Assembly: GCA_021771755.1 (NCBI GenBank) | Contig: JAETOL010000002.1 | Location: 109,141-173,140 of the forward strand | Direction: 5' to 3' | DNA: 64,000 nt | DNA from: Lachnospiraceae bacterium | GTDB lineage: Bacteria; Bacillota; Clostridia; Lachnospirales; Lachnospiraceae | Notes under the pieces: model-generated | The model's input: only the letters and a program-made list of their open reading frames with translations | The model's database searches: none | What the model was told of the DNA's origin: nothing | Program-made: the position numbers and the translations under genes | In this document: positions 9,281 through 18,900 of the stretch, piece after piece | Layout of the letters: each line of letters starts with the position of its first letter | Numbering within the stretch: position 1 is the stretch's first letter

Positions 9281-9919
9281 ATGCGTTCTATTTGGAAAGA
9301 AATGAAATGGTCTTCTGTGCTGCTTTTGCTGGGCGGAGGTGCTTTGCTGGCATTTGGCCTTTATAATGTCCATTCCATATCCGGTGTTACAGAGGGAGGA
9401 ATCCTGGGACTTACTCTTCTTCTGGAGCACTGGTTTGGAATTTCCCCTTCGTTTTCCGGTTTTCTTCTGACGGTGGTATGCTACTTTTTAGGCTGGAAGC
9501 TTCTGGGAAAACTGTTTCTGGTGTACTCCTTTATTTCGGCAGTGGGATTTTCTGTTTTTTACGGAATATTTGAGCAGTTTGATCCGTTGTTTCCTCAGAT
9601 TGCGGAAAAACCTCTTCTGGCTGCAGTGGTGGGAGCTTTGTTTGTAGGTGTCAGCGTGGGGATATGTGTGCGTGTAGGCGGCGCGCCTACCGGAGATGAT
9701 GCGCTTGCAATGAGCCTGTCCTCTGTGCTGCCTGTGGATATCCAGTGGATTTATCTTGCAAGTGATCTTGTTGTATTGCTGGCATCTCTCAGCTATATTC
9801 CGTTCAGCCGAATCATGTATTCACTTTTAACAGTCCTCCTGTCAGGACAGATCATCGGAATTATACAGAAGATCCGGCTTCCCGGATCTGTGGAGGCAGG
9901 AGAACTGTCTCAGAGCTGA
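9281..9919 (+). CDS. YitT-family (DUF161-like) membrane protein
   Basis: Integral membrane protein of 212 residues with five or six hydrophobic segments. The signature glycine-rich turn of the first helix pair (SGVTEGGILGLTLLLEHWFG) and the VGGAPTGDDALAMSL segment match YitT/YczE-like proteins of unknown transport role. AAAGAAAGGA lies 8 bases before the ATG. Single gene behind a MerR-type promoter, so its expression is probably induced by a small molecule. No C-terminal DUF2179 domain, which longer YitT proteins have. Confidence 0.75.
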   Translation: MRSIWKEMKWSSVLLLLGGGALLAFGLYNVHSISGVTEGGILGLTLLLEHWFGISPSFSGFLLTVVCYFLGWKLLGKLFLVYSFISAVGFSVFYGIFEQFDPLFPQIAEKPLLAAVVGALFVGVSVGICVRVGGAPTGDDALAMSLSSVLPVDIQWIYLASDLVVLLASLSYIPFSRIMYSLLTVLLSGQIIGIIQKIRLPGSVEAGELSQS

Positions 9920-10014
9920 TATGAAAAGCTTTGAAAAGAGTCTGTGTCTTTATTTTATCAGAGAATATGGTTTCTGAATATGAAAATTAAAAAAATTCTG
10001 CGGAATTGAATCCA

Positions 10015-10042
10015 CATAATCTGTATTTCCCCTGCATACATT
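10015..10042 (+). promoter_or_regulatory. Candidate sigma-E promoter of spoIIID
   Basis: CATACATT at 10035-10042 matches the sigma-E -10 (CATACA.T), and CATAAT at 10015-10020 matches the -35 (CATATT) at five of six bases with a 14-bp spacer. The site is 29 bases before the spoIIID start. spoIIID is a sigma-E gene in Bacillus subtilis, so the position makes sense. No good TTGACA/TATAAT pair is seen here. Confidence 0.6.
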
Positions 10043-10070
10043 GTAAAAAGATGTATCCAGGGGAATTTTT

Positions 10071-10202
10071 GTGAAAGATTATATCGAAGAACGGGCAGTG
10101 AAGATCGCATCTTATATCATTGAAACCAGAGCGACAGTCCGGCAGGCGGCAAAAAAGTTTGGGATTAGTAAGAGTACGGTACATATGGTAGTAATAAAAT
10201 AG
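10071..10202 (+). pseudogene. spoIIID: spoIIID, 5' part (gene interrupted by mobile element)
   Basis: SpoIIID is a small DNA-binding regulator of mother-cell sporulation genes. From a GTG at 10071 (AGGGGA upstream) the frame encodes VKDYIEERAVKIASYIIETR and the HTH VRQAAKKFGISKSTVH, matching SpoIIID up to His38 (10182-10184). It then reads foreign codons MVVIK and stops at 10202. The missing half, starting HKDCSERLAEINP, lies at 22127-22270. Joining 10071-10184 to 22130-22270 gives one uninterrupted 84-residue SpoIIID. As it stands, this fragment lacks most of the second half of the protein and is presumably inactive until the element is excised. Confidence 0.93.
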
Positions 10203-10208
10203 AACGGT
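10158..10208. other. attL: left junction of the spoIIID element
   Basis: spoIIID codons end at ACATA (10181-10185), a 5-bp sequence shared with the right junction (22126-22130). From 10186 to 10208 the sequence is element DNA that forms the right half of the reconstructed attP (ends GAACGGT, mirroring ACCGTTC at 22102-22108). The palindrome centre falls on the CA inside ACATA. Confidence 0.85.
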
Positions 10209-10244
10209 TTGTGAGTTGGGTGTGGAGAGTTGAATAGAGAGACG

Positions 10245-10271
10245 AAAAGGTCGGAGAGATTCCGGCCTTTT
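10245..10271 (+). terminator. Hairpin terminator at left end of element
   Basis: AAAAGGTCGG (10245-10254) pairs with CCGGCCTTTT (10262-10271) with one G-U. In the chromosome it would stop transcripts entering from spoIIID. In the excised circle it lies 7 bases after the new stop codon (10235-10237) of the recombinase gene, and would be its terminator. Confidence 0.7.
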
Positions 10272-10396
10272 ATGATGTCTGGATTGAATTGCGAATATAT
10301 AGATGATATACTTTGTTTAAGTAAAGAGGGACGTTATACTTTGTGTAAAGAGTAAAGTGAAAGGGAAAGGACAGCGGTTGCTGTCTAAAGAAAGCG

Positions 10397-11333
10397 ATGG
10401 AGAAAAAGTTTGGAAAGTTAGTTACAAGTGTAGGAAAGAATACAAAGGATTTATTACAAAAATCGAAAAATATTGCAATTCAGGCAGTTGATCAAAATGA
10501 TGATGGAAAATTTGATCTGGAAGATGTTTCTTCAATGGCAGCAACCGTTGGAAATGCTGTGAAAAAAGGTGCACAGACATTTAAGGAAACAACAGATGAA
10601 AAAGCACGTCAATTAGAATTAAAAGCTTTGCGTCCGATATTTTTAGAAACTTTGAATGATACTGATTTTTTCATGCCTAAATTTATTAGAATAACCGAAA
10701 GAGATAAGAAACATGCGGAAAGCGAAGTGTGTAGAGGTTCGATAGGCTTTTGTCTGATCAGAAAGAACTTCGTATTGTAAATATCTTTCGAGATTCCATA
10801 GATTCATATGGAGTGTCATTTTACCCGGATGGTGACAGTGAGCTTTATTATGTGGATCCTAGTAATAGGGATGAGTATATTGCTTTGGATGAATATTTTA
10901 GTTATTTGAAACAGGTACGAATCAGTGAATTACAAAGGATTGCACAGGATCTTGGAGCAAAGCATTTCAAAGTCACTTACAAAGAGGAAAAAACTTCATT
11001 TTCAGAAAAGAAGGTAAGCAAAAAAGTTACTGCAAAGTCAATCGCGTCTGCAGATGTGGAAGAGAATTATGAGGATAAAAAGTATTCAATCACAGAAATT
11101 GCAGCAGAGATGGAATGTCCAGGACATCCTCCGGTAAAACCGGTGTTAAAGTATATGAAATATGATCCGAGCATAAAAGGACTTGTAGAAATGAGAATGA
11201 ATGAGAATGGACCGTTGCTTCATCAAAAATTGATGCGGTACTAAGGGGTATGAAATGTACTGGAAATGCAACTGTAGTAAACGAAACCCAGAATGAGTCC
11301 AGAAGGTATCTGGAATATGAAATAGATTTTTAG
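10397..11333 (+). pseudogene. Decayed gene of unknown function with EF-hand-like loop
   Basis: Three consecutive open pieces in different frames look like one former protein. Piece 1 (10397-10780) starts MEKKFGKLVTSVGKNTKD and holds an EF-hand-like loop DQNDDGKFDLED (residues 33-44). Its true sequence appears to leave frame after CRGSIGF near 10750, continuing as LSDQKELRIVNIFRDSID in piece 2 (to 11244). A third piece, 11250-11333, ends NESRRYLEYEIDF, which fits a C-terminus. Piece 2 has a charged middle (EEKTSFSEKKVSKK). I do not recognise the family. A terminator follows at 11412. An alternative is two small independent genes overlapping at 10750. Confidence 0.55.
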
Positions 11334-11411
11334 GGAATACGGATATTGGTAAATATATGTACATAAAATGGCGGGATGATTTTTCGCCAGTAGATCTTAG
11401 AAAAAATAAAG

Positions 11412-11470
11412 GCATGAATTGCATTTTGAGCAGACAGGGTTGCTTAAATACAATTCATGCTTTTCTTTTT
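11412..11470 (+). terminator. Terminator after decayed EF-hand-like gene
   Basis: GCATGAATTG (11412-11421) and CAATTCATGC (11451-11460) are perfect 10-bp arms with a 29-base loop, followed by TTTTCTTTTT (11461-11470). Confidence 0.75.
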
Positions 11471-11532
11471 AATAGATTTACCCAAACTGATTTTTAGTTT
11501 GGCTGGTGTGTATTAAGGTAAATACACCCTAA

Positions 11533-11660
11533 AATATATTATAGTATAATGATTCCTTCGAGGCTATGGGGAGCGAAATCCCCATTAAGATTGCAGGGGA
11601 ACTAAACCTCAAGAAGTGAGTTTTGAGCAGCTCTGGCGAATCTTGCTCTGGTTCTAATAA
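11533..11660 (+). ncRNA. Candidate structured RNA in gene-free gap of the element
   Basis: The 11334-11832 gap has no convincing gene. After an AT-rich stretch containing TATAAT-like sequence (11545-11550), a perfect hairpin ATGGGGA-GCGAAA-TCCCCAT spans 11566-11585, followed by a weaker AAACCTCA/TGAGTTT pairing (about 11604-11623). This could be a small RNA or the leader of the 58-codon gene. No family recognised. Confidence 0.25.
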
Positions 11661-11832
11661 TGATGTTGATTAAAAAATTTTGAAATAGGGTATTTTTAGG
11701 CTTCTGAAACCTGTTATGAGTGAAGGGATATTTTTTGGATAAAGTCAATTTTGAAAAATAGAGACTATTTTATTGTTCTTTTTCATAGTAATGGACAAAG
11801 GTTAATGACAGGAAGGAGGTGGAAGCTCCGCT

Positions 11833-12009
11833 ATGAAGGAACGAAAGTTGAATTACAGATTTCATAATCCGAACACAGCGGCAGCCACCGCCGACTACAT
11901 ACTTAAAATTTTAATAGATGCAAATTCAGAAAAGGTGGAAAAAGTAATTAGGACTACGATGGATCAGGTGGTTCAAGCGTCGGAATGTGATGAGGGGGAT
12001 TCAGTGTAA
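11833..12009 (+). CDS. Small conserved mobile-element protein, 58 residues
   Basis: ATG at 11833 is preceded by GGAAGGAGG about 10 bases upstream. The protein starts MKERKLNYRFHNPN and contains TADYILKILIDANSEKVEK, a pattern I associate with short proteins found near serine recombinases and other mobile genes of Clostridia. It probably forms helices; no known domain and no membrane segment. Function unknown. It precedes the AlbA_2 gene by about 130 bases and may share its transcript. Confidence 0.6.
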   Translation: MKERKLNYRFHNPNTAAATADYILKILIDANSEKVEKVIRTTMDQVVQASECDEGDSV

Positions 12010-12142
12010 ATAGTGCATGGAATCTCCTGTTTTATTTCTGCATGTCTTGAGTTATGACTACAAATCAGTTAAAATTAGTTCTAGAAAGTCCTAGAATAGT
12101 CATAGCATTTAGTCATAGAAGATTTTGAAAGGTGGAAAAAGT

Positions 12143-13810
12143 ATGATTTATACGGACAACCAATTAAAAGAAAAAATAGTACAAATGATAGATGGCTTTG
12201 AAAGTGAAATTGTAGAATTTAAAGAGGCAAAAAGCAATTATTCGTTTAACGATATTGGAAAATACTTTTCAGCACTTAGTAATGAAGCAAATATTCGAGG
12301 ATATCAAGAAGCTTGGTTAATATTTGGGATTTCTAATGATAAGAAATTTGTTGGTACTGAATTCAGGAAACAGGGAAGTTTACAGAATTTAAAGAAAGAA
12401 CTTGTAAACGGGACAAATGAAAGATTAACATTCATGGAAATATATGAATTAACCATGGGAAAATGTCGTGTAGTAGCATTCCAGATTCCACCCGCAATTC
12501 GAGGTATACCTACAACATGGCAAGGGGCAGCTTATGCCAGAGAGCATGAAGCAGTTTGTCCTTTACCGATGAATAAGGTTGATTTGATAAGAAGCCAGAT
12601 TGGAATGGACTGGTCTAAAGAAATTGTTGAAGAGGCTTCGATGGAAGATTTGGATTCAGAGGCAGTTAAAAGAGCAAGAGAATTGTTCTCAAAACGCCAG
12701 AGCAACAGAAAAAAAGCACAGGAAGTTTTGAATAAGTTATCAGATGTTGAAGTGTTAAATAAGGCAGGAATTACTATTAAAGGGAAAATAACCAGAACCG
12801 CATTACTTTTGCTGGGAAATAGTGAATCTGCACATTATTTTGATGGATTTATTCCAAGAATCACGTGGACATTATATAATGCAGACAATTCTGTAAAGAC
12901 CTATGAACATTTTGATATGCCGATGCTTTTGGCTGTGGACAAGGTCTACTCTAGAATAAGAAACATAAAGTATCGATATATTGCGGGGCAACAGACATTA
13001 TTTCCTGATGAAGTGGATCAATATGAACCAGAGCTGATAAAAGAGATTATTAATAACTGTATTGCACATCAAGATTATCGTTTGCGTGGGAAAATCAACG
13101 TAGAGGAATTTGAAGATAAACTGGTTTTTATTAATGAGGGTGCCTTTATTCCTGAGACAATAGAGCAAGCACTGGAACCCGGATACAAACCGCCGTATTA
13201 CAGAAATGTATTTTTGTGTAATGCTATGGTAAATCTGTATATGATAGATACAAATTCAATGGGAATTCCGATGATGTATCAGATACAGAGAGATAAGTGC
13301 TTCCCATTGCCAACGTATGATTTAAATATAATTAACAGAGTTAAAGTTACGGTTTATGGAAAAATACTGGACAAAAACTATACGCAACTGCTGTATACTA
13401 ATGGAGACCTGGATATGAGAACTGTCTTTTTGTTGGATCAGGTCCAGAAACATGAAGTTGTTTCTAAGGAGAGCTTTAAGCAACTGAAAAAGCAAGGACT
13501 TGTTGAAGGACGGTATCCAAATATATTTGTGTCATTTAAAGTGGCTGATATCGTTGGTCAGAAAGCAGTGTATGTGCGTAACAAAGGACTTAATGATGAT
13601 ATTTGCAAACAATTGATTATTAAGGCATTAGAATCAATGGGAGAAGCAAGTAAGCAGGAATTGATGGAAGTGTTGGAAAAAGCGTTGCCGGAAGTTTTAA
13701 GTGATGAGCAGAAATCCAAGAAGGTATCTAATCTATTGCAAGCAATGAAAAAAGAAGGATTAGTGTTTGCAGAAGGTAAAAATCGATATGCAAAATGGAG
13801 TCTGAAATAG
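12143..13810 (+). CDS. AlbA_2 / GHKL-like ATP-binding protein
   Basis: 555-residue protein of the 'RNA-binding/AlbA_2 (Schlafen-like) domain' family. The N-terminal third (ESEIVEFKEAKSNYSFND, IGKYFSALSNEAN, WLIFGISND) is the AlbA_2 fold. A central section ELIKEIINNCIAHQDYRLRG with LVFINEGAF resembles the GHKL-ATPase N and G1 boxes. The C-terminus carries winged-helix-like repeats. Start placed at 12143 (AAGGTGG upstream) rather than a TTG 18 bases earlier. Such proteins are often annotated as transcriptional regulators or RecG-like helicases and are frequent in defence islands. It is followed by jetA after 77 bases; it may regulate the system or be a separate defence gene. Codon use is more AT-rich than in jetABCD. 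Confidence 0.75.
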   Translation: MIYTDNQLKEKIVQMIDGFESEIVEFKEAKSNYSFNDIGKYFSALSNEANIRGYQEAWLIFGISNDKKFVGTEFRKQGSLQNLKKELVNGTNERLTFMEIYELTMGKCRVVAFQIPPAIRGIPTTWQGAAYAREHEAVCPLPMNKVDLIRSQIGMDWSKEIVEEASMEDLDSEAVKRARELFSKRQSNRKKAQEVLNKLSDVEVLNKAGITIKGKITRTALLLLGNSESAHYFDGFIPRITWTLYNADNSVKTYEHFDMPMLLAVDKVYSRIRNIKYRYIAGQQTLFPDEVDQYEPELIKEIINNCIAHQDYRLRGKINVEEFEDKLVFINEGAFIPETIEQALEPGYKPPYYRNVFLCNAMVNLYMIDTNSMGIPMMYQIQRDKCFPLPTYDLNIINRVKVTVYGKILDKNYTQLLYTNGDLDMRTVFLLDQVQKHEVVSKESFKQLKKQGLVEGRYPNIFVSFKVADIVGQKAVYVRNKGLNDDICKQLIIKALESMGEASKQELMEVLEKALPEVLSDEQKSKKVSNLLQAMKKEGLVFAEGKNRYAKWSLK

Positions 13811-13887
13811 TTTCTGGGATCGGGTAGGGTTTTATTAATTACCTACATTTTTACTTTACGATAAATAATAATAGAGAAGGTAAAAGA

Positions 13888-15303
13888 ATGTCATATTTTG
13901 ATAGCTTGAATGATAAATTTTTTAATCCATTTTGCTGCAGAAACCGTGAGGTTTATTTTGAAAGTATTAGTCTGCTTATTGAAAAATCGAAGGAAATTCC
14001 GATTCTGTATGAGACGGATGCCAGACAGTGCTTAATTATCTATTTGCAGAATTGTATGTATTCTATAGAGACGGAAGATATCGGTGAGGAGATCAGCAGC
14101 GTGCGGAGTCCGCAGGAAAATGCATCCGCCATTTTACGATATTTTCGCACATGCGGCTGGATTACACCGAAGGAAATCGGGCGTACCGGAGATAACATCG
14201 CTTCCGTTTCCGCTTACTGCCGCAAATTAATTGATGCGATTCATCGAATTTTTGATCAGGATACGAACAGCACAATCACAAATCATATTTTTTCCATTTA
14301 TGAGATCCTGAAAACATCTCTGGGAAAAGACAGTGCCCGTGCGATCCGACCGTATTCCAATATCCTTGTGCCTCTGGTCGAAAATGAATGCGACCTGAAA
14401 AATGAACTTCTAATCTTAAAAGACAGTATTCGTGAGATCATGCGTGCCGTTATGAAAATGCCGGATGTAAATAGTTTCGGACAGTTTCTGATCAAAGATG
14501 AGATGCTGACACGTTTTTTTAATGACTATTTCTTTATAAAAAAGAGCGGTCTGATTCCCTCCTATATTTCTGAGATTGCCCGAATGCTGCGTCGGCTCAG
14601 ACGTTCGGAACTGTATGATAAAATGCTGAGCGAATATAGAAAACTGAAGAATAACGATGAATTCAGGGCAAAAGAAATCATTGACCGTCAGTTTGGCGAA
14701 ATGGAAAGTTTTATCAACTTTGAATATGAACAGGAAATGAACTATATTGATAACAAAATCAATACCTACTACAATTTGTATGCGACCCGCATGATGCTGG
14801 TGCTAAGCAACGGCACCAATCTTGAACATGTCATAAACCGGATTCTGATGCTGTTAAAAGATATGGACGAGGAGAACCGGGAGTTTGTTTTGCAGCAGCT
14901 GGCGCAGACGCATCAGCTGCAAAGTGTCGGATTTATCAGCAGAAAATCTTTTGAGCGTCGGAAAAAGGCCAATCCGAACCTGAAAAATGCCGGAATTGTT
15001 ATGGATGAACTTTCGGAGGAAGAGAGACAGCGGCTGACAGATGAACTGATAACGGAGACACCGGACCGATACAGTCTTGATCATGTAAAAGATTACTTTG
15101 ACCGGATGACGTTCTTAAGGGATAAGCTGCGTGTGGATGAATGCGGCGTGCGTACAAGGGACGATGCGATGATGGTGGCTGCCAGTATGATCTATTCGGG
15201 CACAGCCGGATTTCCATATGAGGTAGAGTTCGAAGAGGGAACCGTTGAGACAGAAGTTGCAACAATCAGCAAAATCAGTATAAAGAGGAAATGCGATGAG
15301 TGA
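13888..15303 (+). CDS. jetA: Wadjet component JetA (MukF/kleisin-like)
   Basis: First gene of a tightly overlapping four-gene operon with the order and sizes of Wadjet plasmid-defence systems. 471 residues; start MSYFDSLNDKFFNPFCCRNR with GAGAAGG upstream. N-terminal winged-helix-like part, then long helices with charged coiled-coil character (residues 240-300), and a C-terminal part around SLDHVKDYFDRMTFL. JetA is the kleisin that bridges the SMC-like JetC. I would place it in the DUF5716-type JetA family (not the DUF3375 family of type I) from memory of the N-terminus; this subtype call is tentative. Overlaps jetB by 8 bases. Confidence 0.85.
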   Translation: MSYFDSLNDKFFNPFCCRNREVYFESISLLIEKSKEIPILYETDARQCLIIYLQNCMYSIETEDIGEEISSVRSPQENASAILRYFRTCGWITPKEIGRTGDNIASVSAYCRKLIDAIHRIFDQDTNSTITNHIFSIYEILKTSLGKDSARAIRPYSNILVPLVENECDLKNELLILKDSIREIMRAVMKMPDVNSFGQFLIKDEMLTRFFNDYFFIKKSGLIPSYISEIARMLRRLRRSELYDKMLSEYRKLKNNDEFRAKEIIDRQFGEMESFINFEYEQEMNYIDNKINTYYNLYATRMMLVLSNGTNLEHVINRILMLLKDMDEENREFVLQQLAQTHQLQSVGFISRKSFERRKKANPNLKNAGIVMDELSEEERQRLTDELITETPDRYSLDHVKDYFDRMTFLRDKLRVDECGVRTRDDAMMVAASMIYSGTAGFPYEVEFEEGTVETEVATISKISIKRKCDE

Positions 15304-15961
15304 TATCAGTTTACAGATTACAATAAAAGAAGAGAATGGTATTTTATTTAAAAGATGTGTTCGAAAATTGCTGGAATCTACATTTATTCTCAGGGAGAAG
15401 GATGAGAAATTATTTTCCTTTGTATCCAGAGAATCAAACCGACAGGACATTTCCGAATATCTTCGGATGATAGGCTTTGATATTCTGGTGGATGTAAAAA
15501 CGGGTGTCAGTATGCTGATTGTCAGCGAAGAGGATGAGGAAACAGTGGGACTGAAACGTGCGAATGTAATTACATTTTCCACGCTCCAGTATCACATGCT
15601 TCTGGTTTTGTGGAAGGTCTATCTGGAAAATCTGGGATATAACGAAGGAAATTTTGTCACAAAGGGTGATTTGATTGATAAAATTAAATCTTACGGCGTT
15701 GTACCGACGAAACAGGAACTGGGTGCGGCTTTTAAACTGTTCAAAAAGTACAGTCTGATTAATTTTGACGAGGATGATCATGGGGAGGATATGAAAATTC
15801 AGCTCTATCCCTCCTTGCAGTTTGGCTGGGATATTCCGCAGTTCCAGACGGTTGCAGATGAATATCTGAAACGGAATGAGACGGAGGAAGAAACTGCTGA
15901 CAATTCTGAAGAGGAAATACAGCAGATAAGTTTAGAAGATTATGAGGAGGACGAGGTATGA
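15296..15961 (+). CDS. jetB: Wadjet component JetB (MukE/kite-like)
   Basis: 221 residues; acidic C-terminal tail (NSEEEIQQISLEDYEEDEV). In the known complex JetB is the winged-helix KITE subunit that binds the JetA kleisin. Winged-helix-like segments are visible around LQYHMLLVLWKVYLENLGY and TKQELGAAFKLFKKYSLIN. The ATG overlaps the jetA stop by 8 bases, and its own stop overlaps the jetC ATG by 4, indicating translational coupling and fixed stoichiometry. Identified mainly by position and size; the sequence alone is not distinctive to me. Confidence 0.8.
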   Translation: MSDISLQITIKEENGILFKRCVRKLLESTFILREKDEKLFSFVSRESNRQDISEYLRMIGFDILVDVKTGVSMLIVSEEDEETVGLKRANVITFSTLQYHMLLVLWKVYLENLGYNEGNFVTKGDLIDKIKSYGVVPTKQELGAAFKLFKKYSLINFDEDDHGEDMKIQLYPSLQFGWDIPQFQTVADEYLKRNETEEETADNSEEEIQQISLEDYEEDEV

Positions 15962-18900
15962 TTATATTGAAAAAAGTCCGCCTAATTAATTGGTATGGAT
16001 TTTCCAATGTTACTGCGCCTATCGGCCTTTTTACACTGATCGCAGGAAAAAACGGAAATGGGAAGTCGGTTATGTTGGATGCTATTAAATATGCTGCATT
16101 TGGCGATACGATTTTTAACAAATCATCAGAAAACAAAGGAAGCAGAACACTTTCTTCGTATACCAGAGGGCTTCTTGATGCAACGGCCGGAACCTATATG
16201 CGTCCGGCCGACAAGGCGCCCAATGTATATAGCCATATTGTACAGGAATATTATGATGATGTGGAAGAAAAGTTCTTTATTCTCGGAGCAGTGATTGAGA
16301 CGAATGCTTCAAACAACTGTCAGACTCTGAGATATGTTGCGGACAAAACATCTCTGGATGATATGGAACATCTATATGTGCAAAATGGAATGAAAATGCC
16401 ATATTCCGCTTCACAGCTGCAAAAAAAATATGGACTTACTCTGCTTCTGCGGGAACCGGGAATTCAGAAGTTTATGCAGATGACCGGCCTGAAGCTGAAT
16501 ATCAATCAGGTAAATGCCTATCTTCGGAAACTGCGCGGCATTATGTCTTATGATCCCAATGCGAAAATTGATAAATTCATCAGAGAGAGCGTTCTGGAGG
16601 AACGAAATGTGGACTTTACCAAACTGATTGAGGCAAAAGGGAACATTGAGCGGTTGAATGATACCTTTTCCCTGATTCAGGAAGAGATTGAGGAGCTGGA
16701 AAAAATCCTGAGTGAATATGATACCTGTGAAAATGAGAAGAATCGTCTGCTGGCGGATGATATTAAGATTGTTTACCGACGGATGAAAAGATTAAATGTA
16801 GAGATTGAGGAAAAGATCCGTGAGCAGAATATTGCATCTAGGAAAAAGAGTGAGATGGTACAGACGCTGGAGGTACTGGAACAAAGAAGTGATGCAATTA
16901 ATCAGAGACTGATTCAGGCACAGATCAGTCTAAACCGGTTAGACAGTACAAAAATGATTCAGGAAGAAGAAAAACGTCTCGATGTATTAAGGAAAGAAAA
17001 ACGACAACTCTCTCTGGCAAAAAATGATCTGGAACAGTTCCAGACAAAGGTAAGTGAGATCCTCTACGAATTTTTAGAAGATGGACGTGAAGTGGAAAAA
17101 AAGGAAATGCTGACCTCGCTCAGCAGCAGTTTCTGTTCTGCGTTTGAAAAAGAGAGTGCAGTTGCCTGGTTAAAGCAGGCGGTAAATGAGCGTTATGATG
17201 ATTTTACGGCACAGGGTGCTTTGATCAGACAGGAAATCGAAAAACTGGAGCGAAAGTTAGGCGAGCAGGAAAAAATTCTGGAAGAAGCCAGAAAGCGCAG
17301 GAATACATATGCGCAGATTCCGGAGTATGTGGGATTGAAAGATGAGATAAATCGTGAGTTTGCAAAACGGAAGTTTCCGGCGGAGGCGAAATTTGCCTGT
17401 GAGTATGTGATCGACATTACAGATGAGTCCTGGCGTGATGCGATTGAGGCATTTCTTGGTATTCGCCGGTATACGATTCTGGTGGATCCGGAGTATTATG
17501 ATATTGCTGATGATGTACTGAACCGTTCCAAGAACAGATATGCACATTTGTTCAATACGAAACTGTTGATGAAGAAAAAAATTGAACCGGAAAAAGATTC
17601 GGTGGTGCATTTCCTGAACATTAAAAATAAGGTGGCAAAGAAATATTTTGATTTTCAGTTGGGAAGAATGCATGCTGTGAAGTTGGAGGAGGTTAGAAAC
17701 CGAGAAAATGCAATTTCTGTGGAAGGGCGTGTGTCTGTTAATATGGATAGTTATTTCCTGTGTTTTGAACGTATCCGCTCCTATTATCTGGGGCAGGAAA
17801 CATTTGAACTGAACCGGAAACGCGCAGAAAAGGAAATTATAAGATTACAGGCAGAGCGTGGGGAAAAACTTTCTGCCCGGAAAACAATTGCAGACAGAAA
17901 GAACCGCTTGAGTCAGGATAAGGAATTTTTTAAAGAGTATGATTATGATGTGCATGCAAAGTATCAGAAGACAGTAAAAGAACTGGATGAATCGCATAAA
18001 CAGCTGGAGAAACTGAAAAAGGCACAGAAGAATAACAGAGAATATCTGGAATTGAGTCAGCTGGTATCCCGTCTTGAGGATGAGCATGCTGCGGTGAAGA
18101 ATGAGCAGAAAGAGGCAATGAACGAGAACAGCAGGCTGGAAACAACGATTCAGGTCTGCGGAAATGCCATTGATACGAAAACAATGGAGTTTAATAAGGA
18201 AAAAGAAAAATTCACAGAATATAAGATTTCGGCTTATCCGGTTGTTCAGAGAGCGGTTGAGGCATACGAAAAATACGTGGAAGCCGGAATGACAGGAACA
18301 GGAGGAATCATTGCTTCGGAGACAAGAAGCCGCTTATCAAGAGGTATTGAACAGCACAGGAAAGCACTGATCGGCCTGCAATCTAGCTATAATGTAAAAC
18401 ATTCGGATAACTCAATGCCGGTTGGAGAGACGGACCGGGATGTATATGCGAAGCGAAAAGACCGCATCTGGATGGACGATCTGCAGGAAATACGTGAAAA
18501 GCTGGATGCTCAGACAAAACGTTATGAGGATATCTTCAAAAACGAATTTGTGCTGACAATTTTGAAGATCTGTGACAATGCACAGGATGATCTCAAACAG
18601 ATCAATGCAGAACTGGCGAAACTGAACTTTTCAACCCGATACCAGTTTGATGTTCATTATGTGAAAGATGGATCGGAGTACGCTAAGATTATTGAGTATG
18701 CAAAGTATCTGGATGAAAGAGAAAAGCTGGGAGACAATTCCGGACAGATGACCCTCGGTATGGTGACTTCCGTATCGGACGAGGAGGGTGAGCAGCTGGA
18801 ACGGGAACTGAAACAGATCATTACTCGGATTATCGAGAAAAACAGTGATGAAACCATTGCACGTTTTGCAGATTACCGGAATTACATGACATATGAGATT

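Noticed and set aside
10071..10202. Independent 43-codon DNA-binding gene
   Set aside because: It is the first half of SpoIIID; the missing half is intact at 22127-22270 and joins in frame.
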